Source: Mesorhizobium sp. ZC-5 (GTDB lineage: Bacteria; Pseudomonadota; Alphaproteobacteria; Rhizobiales; Rhizobiaceae). From it: DNA of 64,000 bases. The DNA lies in assembly GCF_025753855.1 (NCBI RefSeq), contig NZ_JAOWPT010000004.1:231871-295870 (forward strand), read 5' to 3'. The position numbers were made by a program, and so were the translations under genes. The notes beneath the pieces are model-generated. The model was not told the origin of the DNA. It did no database searches and worked only from the letters and a program-made list of their open reading frames with translations. Shown in pieces: positions 51,371 through 61,151 of this stretch (the stretch's first letter is position 1; each line of letters starts with the position of its first letter).

Positions 51371-52630
51371 ATGGCGGAATATTCGGCCCTTTCGCTGCTC
51401 AAGAACGCGTTCTCTGGAAACCGCGACTGGAAACCCGCCTGGCGCAAGCCTGACCCGAAACCGTCCTATGACGTGATCATCGTCGGTGGCGGTGGGCATG
51501 GGCTTTCCACCGCCTATTATCTGGCCAAGGAGCACGGCATCACCAATGTCGCTGTGCTCGAAAAGGGCTGGCTGGGTTCCGGCAACATCGGCCGCAACAC
51601 GACGATGATCCGTTCCAACTACTTGCTGCCTCCCAACACCAATTTCTATGAGCACTCGGTCAAGCTGTGGGAAAACCTCTCCCACGACCTCAACTACAAC
51701 GTCATGTTCTCGCAGCGCGGCGTGCTCAACCTCGCACATACGCCGGGGCAGCTCGACGACATGGCGCGGCGCGGCAATGCCATGCGGCTGGCGGGTGTCG
51801 ATTCCGAACTCATGAACCCTGCCCAGATAGGCAGGCTGATCCCGGCGCTCGATCTGTCCGTCGGCGGCCGGTTCCCGGTCGTCGGCGGCATGATGCAGCG
51901 CCGCGCCGGCACTGCCCGGCACGACGCTGTCGCCTGGGGTTATGCCCGCGGCGCCGACCGGCGCGGCGTCGATATACTGGAGAACTGCGAGGTCACCGGT
52001 TTCCTGCGTGATGGTGACCGGGTGACCGGCGTCACCACGACACGCGGCGAAATCCGCGCCAGGAAAGTCGCTGTCGCCGTCGCCGGTTCGACCGGCCGCG
52101 TCATGCAGCTTGCCGGCATCGATAAACTGCCGATCGAAAGCCATGTCCTCCAGGCCTTTGTGTCGGAAGGCATCAAGCCCTTCATGGACACCGTCGTCAC
52201 CTTTGGCGCCGGCCATCTCTATGTGACCCAGTCCGACAAGGGCGGCATGGTCTTCGGCGGCGACATCGACGGCTACAATACCTACGCGCAACGCGGCAAC
52301 CTGCCGGTGGTCGAGGAAGTGATGAGCGAGATGGTGGCGCTGTTCCCGGGCCTGGCGCGTGTCCGCCTGCTGCGCTCGTGGGGCGGCCTCATGGACATGT
52401 CGATGGACGGCTCGCCGATCATCACCACCGGGCCGCTGCCGGGCATGTATCTGAACTGCGGCTGGTGTTATGGCGGCTTCAAGGCAACGCCGGCCTCCGG
52501 CTGGTGTTTTGCCCATACCATCGCCAAGGATCAGCCGCACGCTTTCAACGCGGCCTTCACGCTTGACCGGTTCCACCGCGGCATCCTTATCGACGAGAAG
52601 GGCCAGGGTTCGACCCCTCGCCTCCACTGA
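51371..52630 (+). CDS. soxB: Sarcosine oxidase, heterotetrameric, beta subunit
   Basis: A 419-residue DAO-type subunit: VIIVGGGGHGLSTAYYLAKEHG at the N-terminus, GSGNIGRNTTMIRSNY, and His184 in ARHDAVAWGYARG at the position of the covalent FMN His of SoxB. SSWGGLMDMSMDGSPII-like and GWCYGGFKATPASGW sit near the C-terminus. With SoxD, SoxA and SoxG it oxidises sarcosine to glycine, with methylene-THF and H2O2 as products. The order B-D-A-G is the standard one. It is divergent from the MscS gene. Confidence 0.95.
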   Translation: MAEYSALSLLKNAFSGNRDWKPAWRKPDPKPSYDVIIVGGGGHGLSTAYYLAKEHGITNVAVLEKGWLGSGNIGRNTTMIRSNYLLPPNTNFYEHSVKLWENLSHDLNYNVMFSQRGVLNLAHTPGQLDDMARRGNAMRLAGVDSELMNPAQIGRLIPALDLSVGGRFPVVGGMMQRRAGTARHDAVAWGYARGADRRGVDILENCEVTGFLRDGDRVTGVTTTRGEIRARKVAVAVAGSTGRVMQLAGIDKLPIESHVLQAFVSEGIKPFMDTVVTFGAGHLYVTQSDKGGMVFGGDIDGYNTYAQRGNLPVVEEVMSEMVALFPGLARVRLLRSWGGLMDMSMDGSPIITTGPLPGMYLNCGWCYGGFKATPASGWCFAHTIAKDQPHAFNAAFTLDRFHRGILIDEKGQGSTPRLH

Positions 52631-52646
52631 TCGGACCAAGTTCGCC

Positions 52647-52949
52647 ATGCTCATCTCCTGCCCCTATTGCGGACCGCGCGATCTGTCCGAATTCACCTAT
52701 CAGGGCGACGGCAATCGCACCCGCCCGGATCCTGCCTCGACCGACCAGCAGGCCTGGAACGCCTATGTCTACGACCGGGTAAATACCGCCGGCGACCATC
52801 ACGAGATCTGGCAGCATTCCGGCGGCTGCCGAGCGCATCTCATGGTCACCCGCAACACGCTGACCCACAAGGTTTCGGCCGTCGCGTTCGCTCGCGATGC
52901 CGGCCACCGCAAGTCGGACCGTCACCGCATGAGCGGAGGCGCCGCATGA
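52647..52949 (+). CDS. soxD: Sarcosine oxidase delta subunit
   Basis: A 100-residue zinc-binding subunit: Cys5 and Cys8 (SCPYCG), His57 and Cys61 (WQHSGGC) match the four zinc ligands of SoxD. It starts 16 bases after soxB, and its stop overlaps the soxA ATG by 4 bases (ATGA). A further GAHRKSDRHRM-like basic tail ends the protein. Confidence 0.95.
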   Translation: MLISCPYCGPRDLSEFTYQGDGNRTRPDPASTDQQAWNAYVYDRVNTAGDHHEIWQHSGGCRAHLMVTRNTLTHKVSAVAFARDAGHRKSDRHRMSGGAA

Positions 52950-55942
52950 GCCCGCGCCGCACCGACAGCGGTGGCCGCATTGACCGCCAGCGCAGCATCC
53001 GCTTCACCTTCGACGGCAAACCGTTCACTGGGTATCCCGGCGACACGCTTGCCTCGGCATTGCTCGCCAGCGGCGTCTCGCTGTTTGGCCGCTCGTTCAA
53101 ATATCACCGCCCGCGCGGCGTCATGACGGCCGGTGTCGACGAACCCAATGCACTCGTCACGGTTTTGAAGGGCGGTGTCCGCGAGCCCAACATACCGGCA
53201 ACGCTGCTGGAGATTTACGATGGGCTGACAGTCGTCAGCCAGAATCATTTTCCTTCGCTGGGCTTCGATATCGGCGCTACAAACCAGCTCGGCGGCAAGC
53301 TGCTTGGCGCCGGTTTTTACTACAAGACTTTCATAGGCCCTGTGATCGGCCCGCTGAAAGGCACCCGGTTCTGGATGTTCTGCGAATATTTCATTCGCCG
53401 CGCCGCCGGTCTCGGCCGTGCCGGTAATGAGAAGGACACGGCCCGCTACGAACGCATAAACGCCTTCTGCGACGTGCTTGTCGTCGGTTCCGGCCCGGCC
53501 GGGCTGATGGCGGCGAAAACCGCCGCGGAGAGCGGCAAGCGCGTTGTCTTCGCCGATCTGGAGCCGCGCCTCGGCGGCTCGGCCAACTGGTCCGGCGAGA
53601 CCATCGACGGAATGCCAGCCGCCGACTGGGCCGAAGCGGCGGTCACCGAATTGCGCCAAAACGCCAATGTCCGGCTTCTGCCGCGCACCACAGTCTGGGG
53701 CTATTATGACGGCAACACGCTGGCGGCATTGGAGCGCGTCGCCGATCACAAGCCCAATCCCGGCAAAGGCGAGCCGCGGCACCGATATTGGACGATCCGC
53801 GCCGAAGCCGTTGTACTGGCCACCGGCGCCTTCGAACGGCCTCTGGTCTTCCCGGGTAACGATCGCCCCGGCGTCATGCTGGCGAGCGCCGCCGAGCGCT
53901 ATGCCGCCGAGTTCGGAGTGCTTCCGGGCCGCAAGGTCGTGGTCTTCACCAACAACGACAGCGCCTACGCCACCGCGGCAGCCTTGAAAAAAGCCGGCGC
54001 CGGGATCGCCGCGATCGTCGATGTCCGCAGGGAGGTTTCCGAGGCAGCGCATGCCGCCGCACTTTCCGTGGGCGGTGAATTCCTCGCCGGTCATGCCGTC
54101 GTCGCGACCGAGGGCGGCGCAAAACTCTCCGGCATCAAGGTGCAGATTTTCGACGCAGCGACAGGCGCGCTTTCCGGAGAACCGCGCTCCATCGAGGCCG
54201 ACTGCCTGATCGTTTCCGGTGGCTGGTCGCCCGTCATCCATCTCGCCAGCCAGGCCGGGATCAATCCGCAATGGGACGACGCCCGCCAGGCCTTCCTGCC
54301 GCCACAGCCGACGCAGAACTGGGTTGGCGCCGGTGCCTTCAACGGCAGTTTCTCGACCGAAGAAGCACTTGCCGAAGGCCATGCCGCCGCCTGCCAGGCC
54401 GCCGGCACCGTCGATGGTCTGATCGAGGCATTGCCGGAAGTGGAAACGCCCGCTCTCCGCTCGCACCCCGCCCCGGTTTTCGAAATCAAGGCCAAAGGCA
54501 AGGCATTCGTGGATTTCCAGCACGACGTCACCGCAGACGATGTGCGTCTCGCCTATCGCGAGGGTTTCGTCTCGGTCGAGCACCTCAAGCGCTACACGAC
54601 GCTCGGCATGGCCACCGACCAGGGCAAGACATCCAACGTGCCGGGCCTCGCGATCATGGCGGAGGCGCTTGGCAAGCCGATTCCCGATGTCGGCACGACA
54701 CGCTTTCGCCCGCCCTTCTCAGCCGTTTCGCTGGGCAGCCTTGCCGCCGAGCGTTATGGCGACCTGAAGCCCGAACGGCTCACGCCGATGCATGACTGGC
54801 ACATCGAACACAATGCAACGATGTATCCGGTCGGCCTCTGGTTCCGCCCGATGATCTATGGCGACCCCGGCGAAACGGTCGAGCAGGCCTACGTGCGCGA
54901 AGCAAAGGCAACACGCGAGACAGCCGGCATCGTCGATGTCTCGACGCTGGGCAAGATCGCCGTGCAAGGGCCGGATGCCGCCGAATTCCTCGACCGCGTC
55001 TACACCAACGTCTTTTCGACGCTCGCAATCGGCAAGGCACGTTACGGCCTGATGCTGCGCGAGGACGGTCTCGCGATGGATGACGGCACCACCTGGCGGC
55101 TCGGACAGAACGATTTCCTGATGACCACGACCACGGCCAACGCCGGCAAGGTCATGCAGCACCTGGAATATTTGCTCGACGTGATCTGGCCGGACCTGAA
55201 GGTGCAACTCACCTCGGTCACCGACCAATGGGCGGGTGCGGCGATCGGCGGGCCCAAGGCGCGCGAAATTCTGGCAAGCTGCGTCACCGGGACCGCGGTC
55301 GACAACGAGGCGCTGCAATTCATGGGCATCGTCCACGGCGAGATCGCCGGAGCGCCGGTGATGATCTGCCGGCTGTCCTTCTCCGGCGAGATGGCCTTCG
55401 AGGTCTATTCCGGAGCCTGCCACGGCTGCCATGTCTGGAAGGCGCTGATGCAGGCCGGCAAACCATTCGGCCTGGTGCCTTACGGGCTGGAGGCGCTCGG
55501 CACGCTGCGCATCGAGAAGGGTCACGTCACCGGCGCCGAGATCGACGGCCGCACCACCGGTCGCGACCTGCATCTCGACTGGATGCTGTCGAAGAAGAAG
55601 CCGTTCATCGGCTCGGCGATGATGGACCGCGAAGGGCTGATGGCGGAAGATCGCATCAAGCTGGTCGGCGTGATTTCCCTCGACAACCGGCCGCTCAACG
55701 GCGGCGCTCACATCGTCGAGGAGAACAATCCGGACGAACCGCGCAATTCGATCGGCCACATCACGGCTGTCTGTTATTCGCCGGCGCTTGGCAAATATAT
55801 CGGGTTGGCGCTGGTCAAGGGCGGCAAATCGCGCCACGGCAGCCGCGCCTTCGTCGCCGATCCGCTGCGCAAACGTTTCGGGCCGGTCGAGATCGTTAGC
55901 CACCATTTCTTCGATCCTGAAGGGAAGCGTATGCATGGTTGA
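52946..55942 (+). CDS. soxA: Sarcosine oxidase alpha subunit
   Basis: A 998-residue subunit with an N-terminal [2Fe-2S]-like domain lacking cluster Cys (IRFTFDGKPFTGYPGDTLAS). An NAD/FAD Rossmann domain follows from about 176 (DVLVVGSGPAGLMAAKTA), and the C-terminal GcvT folate domain begins near 613 (LTPMHDWHIEHNATMYP). It binds NAD and THF and passes the C1 unit onto folate. It is translationally coupled to soxD and overlaps soxG by 8 bases. Confidence 0.95.
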   Translation: MSPRRTDSGGRIDRQRSIRFTFDGKPFTGYPGDTLASALLASGVSLFGRSFKYHRPRGVMTAGVDEPNALVTVLKGGVREPNIPATLLEIYDGLTVVSQNHFPSLGFDIGATNQLGGKLLGAGFYYKTFIGPVIGPLKGTRFWMFCEYFIRRAAGLGRAGNEKDTARYERINAFCDVLVVGSGPAGLMAAKTAAESGKRVVFADLEPRLGGSANWSGETIDGMPAADWAEAAVTELRQNANVRLLPRTTVWGYYDGNTLAALERVADHKPNPGKGEPRHRYWTIRAEAVVLATGAFERPLVFPGNDRPGVMLASAAERYAAEFGVLPGRKVVVFTNNDSAYATAAALKKAGAGIAAIVDVRREVSEAAHAAALSVGGEFLAGHAVVATEGGAKLSGIKVQIFDAATGALSGEPRSIEADCLIVSGGWSPVIHLASQAGINPQWDDARQAFLPPQPTQNWVGAGAFNGSFSTEEALAEGHAAACQAAGTVDGLIEALPEVETPALRSHPAPVFEIKAKGKAFVDFQHDVTADDVRLAYREGFVSVEHLKRYTTLGMATDQGKTSNVPGLAIMAEALGKPIPDVGTTRFRPPFSAVSLGSLAAERYGDLKPERLTPMHDWHIEHNATMYPVGLWFRPMIYGDPGETVEQAYVREAKATRETAGIVDVSTLGKIAVQGPDAAEFLDRVYTNVFSTLAIGKARYGLMLREDGLAMDDGTTWRLGQNDFLMTTTTANAGKVMQHLEYLLDVIWPDLKVQLTSVTDQWAGAAIGGPKAREILASCVTGTAVDNEALQFMGIVHGEIAGAPVMICRLSFSGEMAFEVYSGACHGCHVWKALMQAGKPFGLVPYGLEALGTLRIEKGHVTGAEIDGRTTGRDLHLDWMLSKKKPFIGSAMMDREGLMAEDRIKLVGVISLDNRPLNGGAHIVEENNPDEPRNSIGHITAVCYSPALGKYIGLALVKGGKSRHGSRAFVADPLRKRFGPVEIVSHHFFDPEGKRMHG

Positions 55943-56522
55943 CGTTCTGTCGCCGCTGAAGCCGGTCTGGAAACCGGGCACGCACGGCAATACCGCAAAC
56001 GGCATCGGCGTCGTCCTTACCGAGACGCAGCCCGGTTCGATCGTCCAGCTTGCCGCCTGGCAAGGCCAGGAGAAGAAGCTGCTTGCGGCGATCAAGGCCG
56101 TGTCCGCCTTGGCACTGCCCGATGGGGCTGGCGGCGGCAAGTCCGGCGACAGCAAGGCTGCCTTCGGAATTGCGCCCGGAAAGTTTCTGATTGTCGATCA
56201 GAACGAAGGACTTGCGGCTATCTTCTCAGGCGCGGTCACTTCCGAGGTCGGAACCGTCACTGACCTTTCGCACGGCCGCACGGCGCTGCGTATTTCCGGC
56301 CCGAAGGCGGAATGGGTGCTGGCGAAGTTCTTCGCCGTCGATTTCGCCCTGCCGGCATTTCCGGTCGGCTCCGGCATTGCTACCCTGCATCACGACATTT
56401 TCGCCCATATCCAGCGCACCGGTGCAGAGCAGTTCGACCTCTACGTCTTCCGCTCCTTCGCCCGCTCGTTCTGGACGATGCTTTGCCATGCAAGTGAAGA
56501 GGTCGGCTACGAGGTGAGCTGA
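55935..56522 (+). CDS. soxG: Sarcosine oxidase gamma subunit
   Basis: A 195-residue subunit from ATG 55935 inside the soxA end. Segments GIGVVLTETQPGSIVQLAAW, DLSHGRTALRISGPKAEWVLAKF and HVFRSFARSFW-like (YVFRSFARSFWTM) fit SoxG, a folate-binding-fold structural subunit. It completes the operon; no purU or folD follows as in some rhizobia. Confidence 0.92.
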   Translation: MVDVLSPLKPVWKPGTHGNTANGIGVVLTETQPGSIVQLAAWQGQEKKLLAAIKAVSALALPDGAGGGKSGDSKAAFGIAPGKFLIVDQNEGLAAIFSGAVTSEVGTVTDLSHGRTALRISGPKAEWVLAKFFAVDFALPAFPVGSGIATLHHDIFAHIQRTGAEQFDLYVFRSFARSFWTMLCHASEEVGYEVS

Positions 56523-56635
56523 GGTCAGCCCCTCACCCGCCTTCACCCTTCGATCGATTGGCGGCAGCGCCGGATGGTGGTAATCTGGACACGCTCTTCC
56601 TCAGGCAGATGCCGAGGAAGATGCGTGGACAGGCG

Positions 56636-57163
56636 ATGGCCATGACCAATGGATTTCCGATCTGCTCTCTTCTCCTCACCGCCTTACTGGCGAGTGTTCA
56701 GATAGCCGCCGCCGAGCCGGTCAAGGATATCGTCGTCTTCGATTTCGAGATGATGGATTCGAGCGCCGCCGCGGGAATCATTCCCCAGGACGAGATCGAC
56801 ACAAGATATCTTGTAGAGTCCACACAGGTCGCAAAGGCCTTCCTGCAGTCGTCGGGAGCATACAAGATCGTCGATGCAAAACCGGCGGCCACCGAGGTGG
56901 CGCAGGCTGGTTCACTGCGAAGTTGCAAAGGTTGTGAGGCGGCCATCGCCTCGAAACTCGGCGGCGAACTGGCCATGACGGGGATCGTCAACAGGATCAG
57001 CCGGACCGAGTTCGAAATGGTGATCAAGGTCGTCGACAGTGACACCGGGATACCCGTCGCTTTCGGCTATACGGGGCTGCGGATGGGCGCCAACTACGCC
57101 TGGCCGCGCGGCGCCAAGTGGCTGATGGAGCAGCGCGTGATGGCCAAGCTTTCCGACAAATGA
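56636..57163 (+). CDS. DUF2380 family secreted protein
   Basis: 175 residues from ATG 56636 (ATG 56642 is also possible). The signal peptide is NGFPICSLLLTALLASVQIAAA, followed by the DUF2380 pattern KDIVVFDFEMMDSSAAAG. A CKGC pair appears near the middle (SLRSCKGCEAAIA). The domain is related to the TolB-like/curli G-type fold and has no assigned activity. It lies 113 bases after soxG, convergent with the nitroreductase gene. Confidence 0.78.
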   Translation: MAMTNGFPICSLLLTALLASVQIAAAEPVKDIVVFDFEMMDSSAAAGIIPQDEIDTRYLVESTQVAKAFLQSSGAYKIVDAKPAATEVAQAGSLRSCKGCEAAIASKLGGELAMTGIVNRISRTEFEMVIKVVDSDTGIPVAFGYTGLRMGANYAWPRGAKWLMEQRVMAKLSDK

Positions 57164-57205
57164 CGCCTGCGGGACGCTGGCTGACCGCCAGTGCCCGGGT
57201 TTCAT

Positions 57206-57916
57206 TCAATCGCAGAACTTGACCCATTCGTCCTGCGGCGCGCGCTCCGTGCGCAGGCTGTTCTCGGGTTTTGACGTATCCTCGTAGCCGAGCGCCATGC
57301 CGCACACCACGATCTCCTCGTCCGGAATGCCGAGCACCGGGCGGATCTGGTTGTGATAGGGCGCAAACGCCGCCTGCGGGCAGGTATGCAGGCCCCTCGC
57401 CCGCGCCGCCACCATGATGTTCTGCAGGAACATGCCGTAGTCGATCCACGAACCCTGGTTCAGCCGGCGGTCGACGGTGAAGATCATGCCGACCGGCGCA
57501 TCGAAGAAGACAAAATTGCGGTCGTGCTGCTCGCGCATCTGGTTGACGTCGCGGCGGCCTATGCCGAGCGCGCCGTAGAGATCGAAACCCACCTTGCGGC
57601 GGCGTGCATAGTACGGCTCGAAGAACTGGTCAGGATAATATTTGTATTCGTCCCACTTGGCCTTTTCGGCGCGGATGCCCGAATTCATTACCGCGTCGGT
57701 GATCCGCTGCTTCACCTCGCCCTTGGTCACGTAAACGCGCCACGGCTGCATGTTGGTGCCGGACGGTGCACGGGCAGCGACGTCCAGTATATCGCGGATC
57801 GTTGTGTCATCGACCATGTCGGGCAGGAAGGCGCGCACCGAACGACGCGACATGATCGCCTCGTCGACGATCGCCGTCTCGTCCAGCCTTGCGGTCTGTC
57901 TATCGCGTGAAAGCAT
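57206..57916 (-). CDS. Nitroreductase family flavoprotein
   Basis: A 236-residue FMN protein from ATG 57916, seven bases after GGAAGG. MSRRSVRAFLPD with the phosphate-binding Arg pair, ARAPSGTNMQPWRVYV, the IDYGMFLQNIMVAARARGL helix and CGMALGYED are typical of the NfsB/PnbA-like family. The substrate (quinones, nitroaromatics or flavin) cannot be told. It is not the BluB type. It is divergent from the XRE-cupin gene. Confidence 0.88.
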   Translation of the reverse strand: MLSRDRQTARLDETAIVDEAIMSRRSVRAFLPDMVDDTTIRDILDVAARAPSGTNMQPWRVYVTKGEVKQRITDAVMNSGIRAEKAKWDEYKYYPDQFFEPYYARRRKVGFDLYGALGIGRRDVNQMREQHDRNFVFFDAPVGMIFTVDRRLNQGSWIDYGMFLQNIMVAARARGLHTCPQAAFAPYHNQIRPVLGIPDEEIVVCGMALGYEDTSKPENSLRTERAPQDEWVKFCD

Positions 57917-58062
57917 CAATAATCCTTCCGATTCCGAGCTCTTGTCACGACGCAAGCCCCTCTCCGGTTTTTTCTGGCTTTGCACCAGCCGCCTCTTTCC
58001 CGCAAGCAAATCTTGGCCCAGACCGGATTTCGCTTGAATTTTCCACCGGACTCGGCTTCCGT

Positions 58063-58083
58063 GAAAATCTGTTCGAAATTTTC
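58063..58083. promoter_or_regulatory. Inverted repeat before the XRE-cupin gene
   Basis: GAAAAT (58063-58068), nine bases, ATTTTC (58078-58083), six bases before the ATG. A similar GAATTTTC lies at 58036-58043. GAAAATTTTC-like sites are usual for XRE-cupin autorepressors, so this may be its operator. Confidence 0.5.
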
Positions 58084-58088
58084 ATGAG

Positions 58089-58688
58089 ATGCCCTTGTCC
58101 CTGCCAGCCGAACTAGCGCGCGACGAAGCGCCTTCAAGCAATCAGCTCCTGGCGCGCGACATCCGCGCGCTGCGCAAATCGCGCGGCCTGACCCTGGCCG
58201 AACTGGCGCTGCGGCTTGGGCGTTCGGTCGGCTGGATGAGCCAGGTCGAGCGTGGCCTGTCGACCCCTTCGATCGCCGACCTCCGGGCCTTCGCCGATAT
58301 TTTCGCGGTGCCGATCAGCCTGTTCTTCGGCCACGAGGTGCAAAATGAACACGAGCGCGGCGTTATCGTTCGGGCTGGGCATCGGCGCTCACTCGGCACC
58401 AGCGATTCTGGCTTGGTCGAGGAACTCCTGTCGCCAGACCTCGGCGGCAGCTTCGAGGTGCTGCGGTCCGAATTCGCAGCCGGCGCGGAGTTGAAAGCGG
58501 CCGCGCATCGTCCGACCGAGGAAGCCGGCTATCTGGTTTCGGGTCTCTTCGACATCGAGATCGACGGCATCTGGCATAGCCTTTCGGCAGGCGACAGCTT
58601 CCGTTTCGACAACAAGCCGTTCCGCTGGAAAAATCCGGGAACCGAGCCGGCCGTGGTCATCTGGGTGGTGTCCCCGCCGGTTTATTGA
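58089..58688 (+). CDS. XRE-family regulator with cupin sensor domain
   Basis: A 199-residue protein. HTH: residues 18-75 (LLARDIRALRKSRGLTLAELALRLGRSVGWMSQVERG). Cupin: residues 115-199 (LSAGDSFRFDNKPFRW). Such proteins usually repress amine or amino-acid catabolic genes and release DNA on binding their ligand. It lies 11 bases before DMGDH-like 3 and is the probable local regulator of the DMGDH3-aminotransferase-DMGDH4 operon. The inverted repeat at 58063 overlaps its leader. Confidence 0.9.
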   Translation: MPLSLPAELARDEAPSSNQLLARDIRALRKSRGLTLAELALRLGRSVGWMSQVERGLSTPSIADLRAFADIFAVPISLFFGHEVQNEHERGVIVRAGHRRSLGTSDSGLVEELLSPDLGGSFEVLRSEFAAGAELKAAAHRPTEEAGYLVSGLFDIEIDGIWHSLSAGDSFRFDNKPFRWKNPGTEPAVVIWVVSPPVY

Positions 58689-58699
58689 GGAAAACGCAT

Positions 58700-61150
58700 A
58701 TGGCTGAATTCCCCTCCTCCGCGCGGGTGGTCATCATCGGTGGCGGCGCCGTCGGCGTTTCCTCGCTCTACCATCTGGCGAAAGCCGGCTGGACCGACTG
58801 CGTGCTGCTGGAAAAGAACGAACTGACCTCCGGTTCCACCTGGCATGCCGCCGGCAACGTGCCGACCTTTTCGTCGTCGTGGTCGCTGATGAACATGCAG
58901 CGCTATTCGACCGAGCTCTACCGGGGCCTCGCGAAAGAGGTCGACTACCCCATGAACTATCACGTCACCGGGTCGCTGCGGCTGGCGCACAGCAAGGAGC
59001 GCATGCAGGAGTTCCAGCGCGCCAGGGGCATGGGCCGCTACCAGGGCATGGATATCGACGTGATCGGTCTCGACGAAATCAAGGCGCGCTATCCGTTCAT
59101 CGAGACACACGACCTGAAGGGCGCGCTCTATGATCCGAGCGACGGCGACATCGACCCGGCGCAACTGACTCAGGCGCTCGCCAAGGGCGCTCGCGACATG
59201 GGCCAGAAGATCGTACGTTTCTGTCCCGTCACCGGGGTCAGGCGCGAAAACGGCGACTGGATCGTCGAGACGCCGCAAGGCGAGATCCGCTGCGAATATG
59301 TCGTCAATGCCGCCGGTTACCGGGCCAAGGAGGTCGGCAAACTGTTCGGCCGCGACATTCCGATGATGGTGATGAGCCATCAGTACATCCTGTTCGACGA
59401 AATTCCCGAACTGGCCGCCTGGTCGAGGGAGCACGGTGGAAAACTGCCGCTCCTGCGTGACGTCGACACGTCTTATTACCTGCGCCAGGAAAAGAACGGA
59501 ATGAATCTCGGCCCGTACGAGCGGAACTGCCGCGCGCACTGGGCAACCCACAATGACCCGATGCCGGAAGACTTCTCGTTCCAGCTCTTCCCCGACGATC
59601 TCGACCGGTTGGAATGGTATCTGAACGACGCCACCGCACGTGTGCCGATCCTTGGCACCGCCGGCCTTTCCAAGGTGATCAACGGCCCGATCCCCTATAC
59701 GCCCGACGGCAACCCTCTGATCGGCCCGATGCCGGGTGTGCCCAATGCTTTCGAGGCCTGCGTCTTCACTTTCGGCATCGCACAGGCCGGCGGCGCGGGA
59801 AAAGTGCTGGCCGAGTGGGTGACGGAAGGCCAGACCGAATGGGACATATGGTCGTGCGATCCGCGCCGCTTCACCGCATTCGCAGCGGATCACGATTACG
59901 CCGTCGCCAAGGGCATGGAAATCTACGGGCACGAATATGCCATCCAGTTTCCGCGTCATGCCTGGCCGGCTGGCCGCGACCAGAAACTCTCGCCGTTGCA
60001 TGAACGCATGAAGGCACTCGGCGCGCAGTTCAATGCCTACAATGGCTGGGAGCGCGCCACCTGGTTCGCGAAGCCGGGCGACGACACCTCGGAGGAATCC
60101 ACCCAGACTTTTGCTCGCTCCGGCCCTTGGGAAAAAAGAATCCGCGAGGAATGTCTCGCCGTCCGCGACGCCGCCGGCATCCTGGACCTGCCCGGCTTCT
60201 CGCGCTTCCGCCTGCAGGGCGGCGGCGCCCGCGACTGGCTGGCCACGATGATCACCGGCATGGTGCCCAAGCCAGGCCGCATCGGCCTTGCTTATTTCGC
60301 CGACGACAAGGGCCGCATCGTCACCGAAATGTCGATCATGGCACTCGACGAGAACCTGTTCTTCCTGATCACGGCTTCAGTGGCGGAACTGCATGACTTC
60401 GAGTGGCTGAAGAACCGTTTACCGCAAGACACGAAAATGACTCTGGAAAACGCCACCGAGCGTTTCAGCTGCCAGATCCTCTCCGGGCCGAATGCGCGCA
60501 AAATCCTGGCCGAGATCACAGATGCCGATCTTGCACTGCCATGGCTGTCGCATCAGTCCTGCCAGATTGCCGGCCGCTGGCTGCAACTGGTCCGCGTTTC
60601 CTTCGCCGGCGAACTCGGCTGGGAAATCCACACCAAGGTGGAGGACACGGCGGCAGTCTTCGACGCTGTCTGGGCCGCCGGCCAGAAGTATGGCCTGAAA
60701 CCGTTCGGCATGTTCGCACTGGATTCGCTGCGGCTCGAAAAGGGCTACCGTGCCTGGAAAGGCGACCTCTCGACCGACTACACCATCCTGCAAGGCGGGC
60801 TGGAGCGCTTCGTCAAATGGGACAAGCCGGAGTTCCGCGGCAAGGCTGCATTGCTCAACGAAAAGCAGCAGGGCGTGAAGAAGCGCTTCGTCACTCTGGT
60901 GGTCGAAGCCGGTGAAAACGACGCGTCCTATATGTCGCCGCTCTGGCACGACGGGAAAATCGTCGGCGAGACGACGTCGGGAGGCTTCGGCTACCGGGTA
61001 GACAAATCGATCGCGCTCGGCATGATCCGCGCCGACCTCGCAGTGCCCGGCACCAGGATCGAGGTCGAGATTTTCGGCGAGAACTTTCCGGCGGTGGTGC
61101 AGGAAGACAAGCCATTGTGGGATTCACAGAACGAAAGACTGAGGAGCTAG
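58700..61150 (+). CDS. FAD-GcvT fusion dehydrogenase (DMGDH-like 3)
   Basis: An 816-residue protein, ATG 58700 behind TTGAGGAAAA. The FAD site VVIIGGGAVGVSSLYHLAKAG is at the start, and His49 in GSTWHAAGN matches the covalent FAD residue. The GcvT domain begins near 435 (LSPLHERMKALGAQFNAY) and ends with RADLAVPGTRIEVEIFG. The shape is that of dimethylglycine/sarcosine dehydrogenase, with THF as C1 acceptor. It is co-transcribed with an aminotransferase and a further paralogue under the XRE-cupin regulator, so the substrate may be an N-methylated amino acid other than sarcosine. Confidence 0.9.
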   Translation: MAEFPSSARVVIIGGGAVGVSSLYHLAKAGWTDCVLLEKNELTSGSTWHAAGNVPTFSSSWSLMNMQRYSTELYRGLAKEVDYPMNYHVTGSLRLAHSKERMQEFQRARGMGRYQGMDIDVIGLDEIKARYPFIETHDLKGALYDPSDGDIDPAQLTQALAKGARDMGQKIVRFCPVTGVRRENGDWIVETPQGEIRCEYVVNAAGYRAKEVGKLFGRDIPMMVMSHQYILFDEIPELAAWSREHGGKLPLLRDVDTSYYLRQEKNGMNLGPYERNCRAHWATHNDPMPEDFSFQLFPDDLDRLEWYLNDATARVPILGTAGLSKVINGPIPYTPDGNPLIGPMPGVPNAFEACVFTFGIAQAGGAGKVLAEWVTEGQTEWDIWSCDPRRFTAFAADHDYAVAKGMEIYGHEYAIQFPRHAWPAGRDQKLSPLHERMKALGAQFNAYNGWERATWFAKPGDDTSEESTQTFARSGPWEKRIREECLAVRDAAGILDLPGFSRFRLQGGGARDWLATMITGMVPKPGRIGLAYFADDKGRIVTEMSIMALDENLFFLITASVAELHDFEWLKNRLPQDTKMTLENATERFSCQILSGPNARKILAEITDADLALPWLSHQSCQIAGRWLQLVRVSFAGELGWEIHTKVEDTAAVFDAVWAAGQKYGLKPFGMFALDSLRLEKGYRAWKGDLSTDYTILQGGLERFVKWDKPEFRGKAALLNEKQQGVKKRFVTLVVEAGENDASYMSPLWHDGKIVGETTSGGFGYRVDKSIALGMIRADLAVPGTRIEVEIFGENFPAVVQEDKPLWDSQNERLRS

Positions 61151-61151
61151 C

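Noticed and set aside
57206..57916. Nitroreductase as BluB (lower ligand of B12)
   Set aside because: Sequence fits the general NfsB/PnbA type; the BluB-specific pattern is not seen.
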